Positions 61,512-64,000 of a stretch of DNA of 64,000 bases are shown here, one piece after another (within the stretch, counting starts at the first letter, position 1; each line of letters begins with the position of its first letter). A program made the translations under genes and the position numbers. Source of the DNA: an uncultured Bacilli bacterium (GTDB lineage: Bacteria; Bacillota_I; Bacilli_A; RF39; UBA660); the NCBI GenBank assembly GCA_910579455.1, contig CAJTUT010000001.1:204893-268892 (forward strand), in the 5' to 3' direction. Under the pieces are notes generated by a model. It was not told the origin of the DNA. It saw only the letters and a list, made by a program, of their open reading frames with translations, and did not search any database.

Positions 61512-64000
61512 TTATTCTTGTGTTTCTTCTGTATTGTTAGCAGCTATAGGACTTCTTCTTGGCACTGTAGTTTCAATATTAGCAACTAAACCTTCATCCT
61601 TTTCTTCATCCTCACCAATTGGAGTATTACTATTAGGAACTTCCTCTATTTCTGGATGTGTATGATTTGTATCCTCTAATATATCAATGACTTGTAATTT
61701 ATGTTGCACTATAGCCTGAATTCCTGATCCCGTTGTTGCAACACATTTAATTTGATAGGTTCCTACACCTAAATCTTTAGTAGAATTCACTACTACATCA
61801 TTGGCATAGCAGATTGTTTCTCCTCCTGAGATATTATCATCAAAACTTTGATAACTTGGTAGAGAATACAAACTACCAACACGAATTGCATATGGTAAAT
61901 AATCTAAAGATATTTTCGGTTCTTTATTATCTACCTTTATTATATTATAACTACTTTGAGATAGCGTTATGTTATCCTTTTTACTACGTGCATATATCGT
62001 GCAAGGTTCCGTGATCCTAATTGGACCTTCATATGGTAAGTAATTAACACTATCAGTACTATACTCATTTATGTAAGTATCGTTGGAATAGATAATGGTA
62101 ACAGTCTTAGAGATAGTCCAATCCCCCTCTTTCTCCACCTGAATAATTGGGGCGGAAACTTCACTCAAAATATTGCTCTTCTTTTTTCTTAAGGAATAGG
62201 AACTAGATTCCTCATTTATAGGTATAATCTCAAAGATCTTAACATACGAATTACTATCTGAAAATTGATCAAATGATACATATGTCGTATTTTCTGGAAT
62301 AATTAGTACTTCATTTACACTTTGGTTCGAATCGTATCCTTTTGAATCTAGCTGTTGATTATTTTCATCATAAAACGAAATATGGGCATTATAAATTTGT
62401 GCAATCAACCTGATACTTTTACCCCTCATTTCTTCTGACACTAATAACTTAATGCTTTTATTAGTATAAGCTCTGGATTCATTGACAGCTTGTGCATAAA
62501 ATGAGGTTCCCTCATTATTATCATAGGCTTCTACACCTATGGCATCTTCAGGTAACATAGAAGTATATTCACTAATTACTGAATCATTTCCATATTGATC
62601 TACACTTTTAGCTTTTAATACTATATTGCTAGATATTTTTAACCCTTCTGTATAATTTTGCCATGTTTCTCCATTATCTATACTATATAATTTTCTGACT
62701 GCTGTTTTGGGATAAGTGATGAAAACTTGGCTGTAACCTTTTTCTACTCCATACTCTGTTAAAGTTGGATAGACCTTTTTTATATTGATATTTGGTAATA
62801 CAGAAACATTAATTTCATGCAACTGAAAATATCCACTAGAAAAACTAATATATTTAGTTCCACTAGGAATCAAAAACCTTTTAGTAGTAATACTACCACA
62901 CGATGTACCTTGACTATTAATTTCTTTAAAACTTTCATCATAAAACACAACAGCAGCACTATGATTTCCAGTATTGTATGTTATCTCTAAATTTTGATTC
63001 CATAATACACTAGACACCTCTATATACTTTCTTGCGTAATTACTCATATCTTCATAAGTTGATTTATTTTCATCATAGGCTTTAATTCCTATTGCATCTT
63101 CTCTTAAGGTTGAAGTATAGGTTGATATCGCTGATTCATCCCCATTCTTATCTATACTTTTTGCCTTTAGTACTGTACCCAGCGGTAACTCTAATTCTTT
63201 TGAATACCTTTGCCATGTATTTCCATTATCTATGCTATATAGTTTTTCTACTGCCGTTTGGAAATATTGTATATTCACTTTTGAATATCCACTTTTCACT
63301 CCATACTCTGTTAAGATTGGATAGACCTTTTCTGTATTGATATTCGGTAGTGTAGAAATATTAATTTCATACAACTGAAAATATCCACTAGAAAAACTAA
63401 TATATTTAGTTCCACTAGGAATCAAAAACCTTTTAGTAGTAATACTACCACACGATGTACCTTGACTATTAATTTCTTTAAAACTTTCATCATAAAACAC
63501 AACAGCAGCATTATGATTTCCAGTATTGTATGTTATCTCTAAATTTTGATTCCATAATACACTAGACACCTCTATATACTTTCTTGCGTAATTACTCATA
63601 TCTTCATAAGTTGATTTATTTTCATCATAGGCTTTAATTCCTATTGCATCTTCTCTTAAGGTTGAAGTATAGGTTGATATCGCTGATTCATCCCCATTCT
63701 TATCTATACTTTTTGCCTTTAGTACTGTACCCAGCGGTAACTCTAATTCTTTTGAATACCTTTGCCATGTATTTCCATTATCTATGCTATATAGTTTTTC
63801 TACTGCCGTTTGGAAATATTGTATATTCACTTTTGAATATCCACTTTTCACTCCATACTCTGTTAAGATTGGATAGACCTTTTCTGTATTGATATTCGGT
63901 AGTGTAGAAATATTAATTTCATACAACTGAAAATATCCACTAGAAAAACTAATATATTTAGTTCCACTAGGAATCAAAAACCTTTTAGTAGTAATACTAC
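61512..64000 (-). CDS. Large repeat surface-type protein, C-terminal part; N-terminus outside window
   Basis: The frame stays open past the window end (64000); the Met-like TTG at 63977 is an internal Leu codon in the repeat, not a start. At least two ~184-residue repeats (552 bp period) follow one another: each holds SIDNGNTWQRYSKELELPLG (a chitobiase-C-terminal/FN3-like module) and ARKYIEVSSVLWNQNLEITY. A third copy (~62330-62870) has diverged. Then come YSTDSVNYLPYEGPIRITEP and a DUF5011/HYR-like module (~61660-61900). The C-terminus lacks a sorting signal or span and ends NNTEETQE, next to an IS end. Confidence 0.8.
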   Translation of the reverse strand, partial: SITTKRFLIPSGTKYISFSSGYFQLYEINISTLPNINTEKVYPILTEYGVKSGYSKVNIQYFQTAVEKLYSIDNGNTWQRYSKELELPLGTVLKAKSIDKNGDESAISTYTSTLREDAIGIKAYDENKSTYEDMSNYARKYIEVSSVLWNQNLEITYNTGNHNAAVVFYDESFKEINSQGTSCGSITTKRFLIPSGTKYISFSSGYFQLYEINISTLPNINTEKVYPILTEYGVKSGYSKVNIQYFQTAVEKLYSIDNGNTWQRYSKELELPLGTVLKAKSIDKNGDESAISTYTSTLREDAIGIKAYDENKSTYEDMSNYARKYIEVSSVLWNQNLEITYNTGNHSAAVVFYDESFKEINSQGTSCGSITTKRFLIPSGTKYISFSSGYFQLHEINVSVLPNINIKKVYPTLTEYGVEKGYSQVFITYPKTAVRKLYSIDNGETWQNYTEGLKISSNIVLKAKSVDQYGNDSVISEYTSMLPEDAIGVEAYDNNEGTSFYAQAVNESRAYTNKSIKLLVSEEMRGKSIRLIAQIYNAHISFYDENNQQLDSKGYDSNQSVNEVLIIPENTTYVSFDQFSDSNSYVKIFEIIPINEESSSYSLRKKKSNILSEVSAPIIQVEKEGDWTISKTVTIIYSNDTYINEYSTDSVNYLPYEGPIRITEPCTIYARSKKDNITLSQSSYNIIKVDNKEPKISLDYLPYAIRVGSLYSLPSYQSFDDNISGGETICYANDVVVNSTKDLGVGTYQIKCVATTGSGIQAIVQHKLQVIDILEDTNHTHPEIEEVPNSNTPIGEDEEKDEGLVANIETTVPRRSPIAANNTEETQE
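62880..64000 (-). repeat. 552-bp tandem repeat inside the surface-protein gene
   Basis: Bases about 62880-63430 and 63432-63982 are near identical: blocks such as 63101-63160 and 63653-63712 match without change, and the difference at 62959/63511 changes one residue (Ser to Asn). The period is exactly 552 bases (184 codons), so the array can expand or contract in frame. It runs out of the window. Confidence 0.85.

Noticed and set aside
63975..63977. TTG at 63977 read as the start of the repeat protein
   Set aside because: The same codon is an internal Leu in the other repeats, and the frame stays open to the window end.
1..64000. CRISPR array
   Set aside because: I saw no regularly spaced short repeats with unique spacers. 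The only strong tandem repeats are the 552-bp coding array and the 11-base repeat at 4320.

Overview
The window is AT-rich Bacillota DNA. Its gene set is that of a spore-forming, low-GC Bacilli-type organism: spoVAC-AD-AE, a sigma-F/G-type factor with a SpoIIAA-like partner, a CotD-like coat protein, two YjcZ-like micro-proteins, a dacF-type carboxypeptidase, a SUF operon of SufC-D-S-U-B type, RNase J and RNase Y, a T-box in front of valS, and CCA-encoding tRNAs. Several neighbourhoods keep Bacillus subtilis order (valS / spoIIB position / radC / mreC / mreD; dacF / spoIIAA / sigF / spoVA; ftsY / ylxM ... ffh), but in a stripped and rearranged form. The species cannot be named from sequence alone; an uncultured gut-type member of Bacilli would fit.

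Layout. 1-4420 is an accessory block: the tail of a phage-type endolysin with ChW repeats, a Panacea-domain antitoxin overlapping a candidate toxin, an XRE regulator, and an AbiF/AbiD-like HEPN gene bracketed by inverted, hairpin-forming ends. It abuts tRNA-Gly and tRNA-Cys, next to a possible integrase remnant. 4687-9116 holds a uracil-DNA-glycosylase-like gene, an orphan LytTR response regulator, a cyclophilin lipoprotein, and a scar where a broken ABC transporter meets a broken kinase-like gene. 9160-15075 is the T-box / unknown gene / valS / SPOR protein / radC / mreCD block. 15076-18620 is a second accessory zone downstream of tRNA-Leu, with a pseudogene, tRNA-end repeats, two cargo enzymes and an Fst-like type I toxin-antitoxin candidate. 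18653-24142 carries scpAB and a WXG100 / DUF4176 cluster without its secretion ATPase.

24320-37633 is the sporulation and envelope region: spoVA, sigma factor, STAS protein, lipid kinase, an IS3-family remnant, dacF, a VanY-like peptidase, uvsE, a thioester (TQXA) surface protein with its sortase, and pdp. 37698-43523 has an XRE regulator, ssb and the suf operon. 43656-50138 mixes unknown membrane and coiled-coil proteins with HIT, PrsA, RecX, RpoZ and small spore proteins. 50285-60387 carries ffh, a HerA-type ATPase plus JAMM-like cassette, ylxM, ftsY, rnjA and rny. The window ends in a large repeat protein whose C-terminus lies beside a second copy of the IS3-family end.

Points most worth follow-up: the AbiF-like gene with a promoter-driven hairpin RNA and inverted hairpin ends; the PanAT-like pair; a spoIIA-like operon with no spoIIAB; the Fst-like toxin locus; the HerA / JAMM-like cassette separating ylxM from ffh; and the unknown gene sharing the valS T-box.
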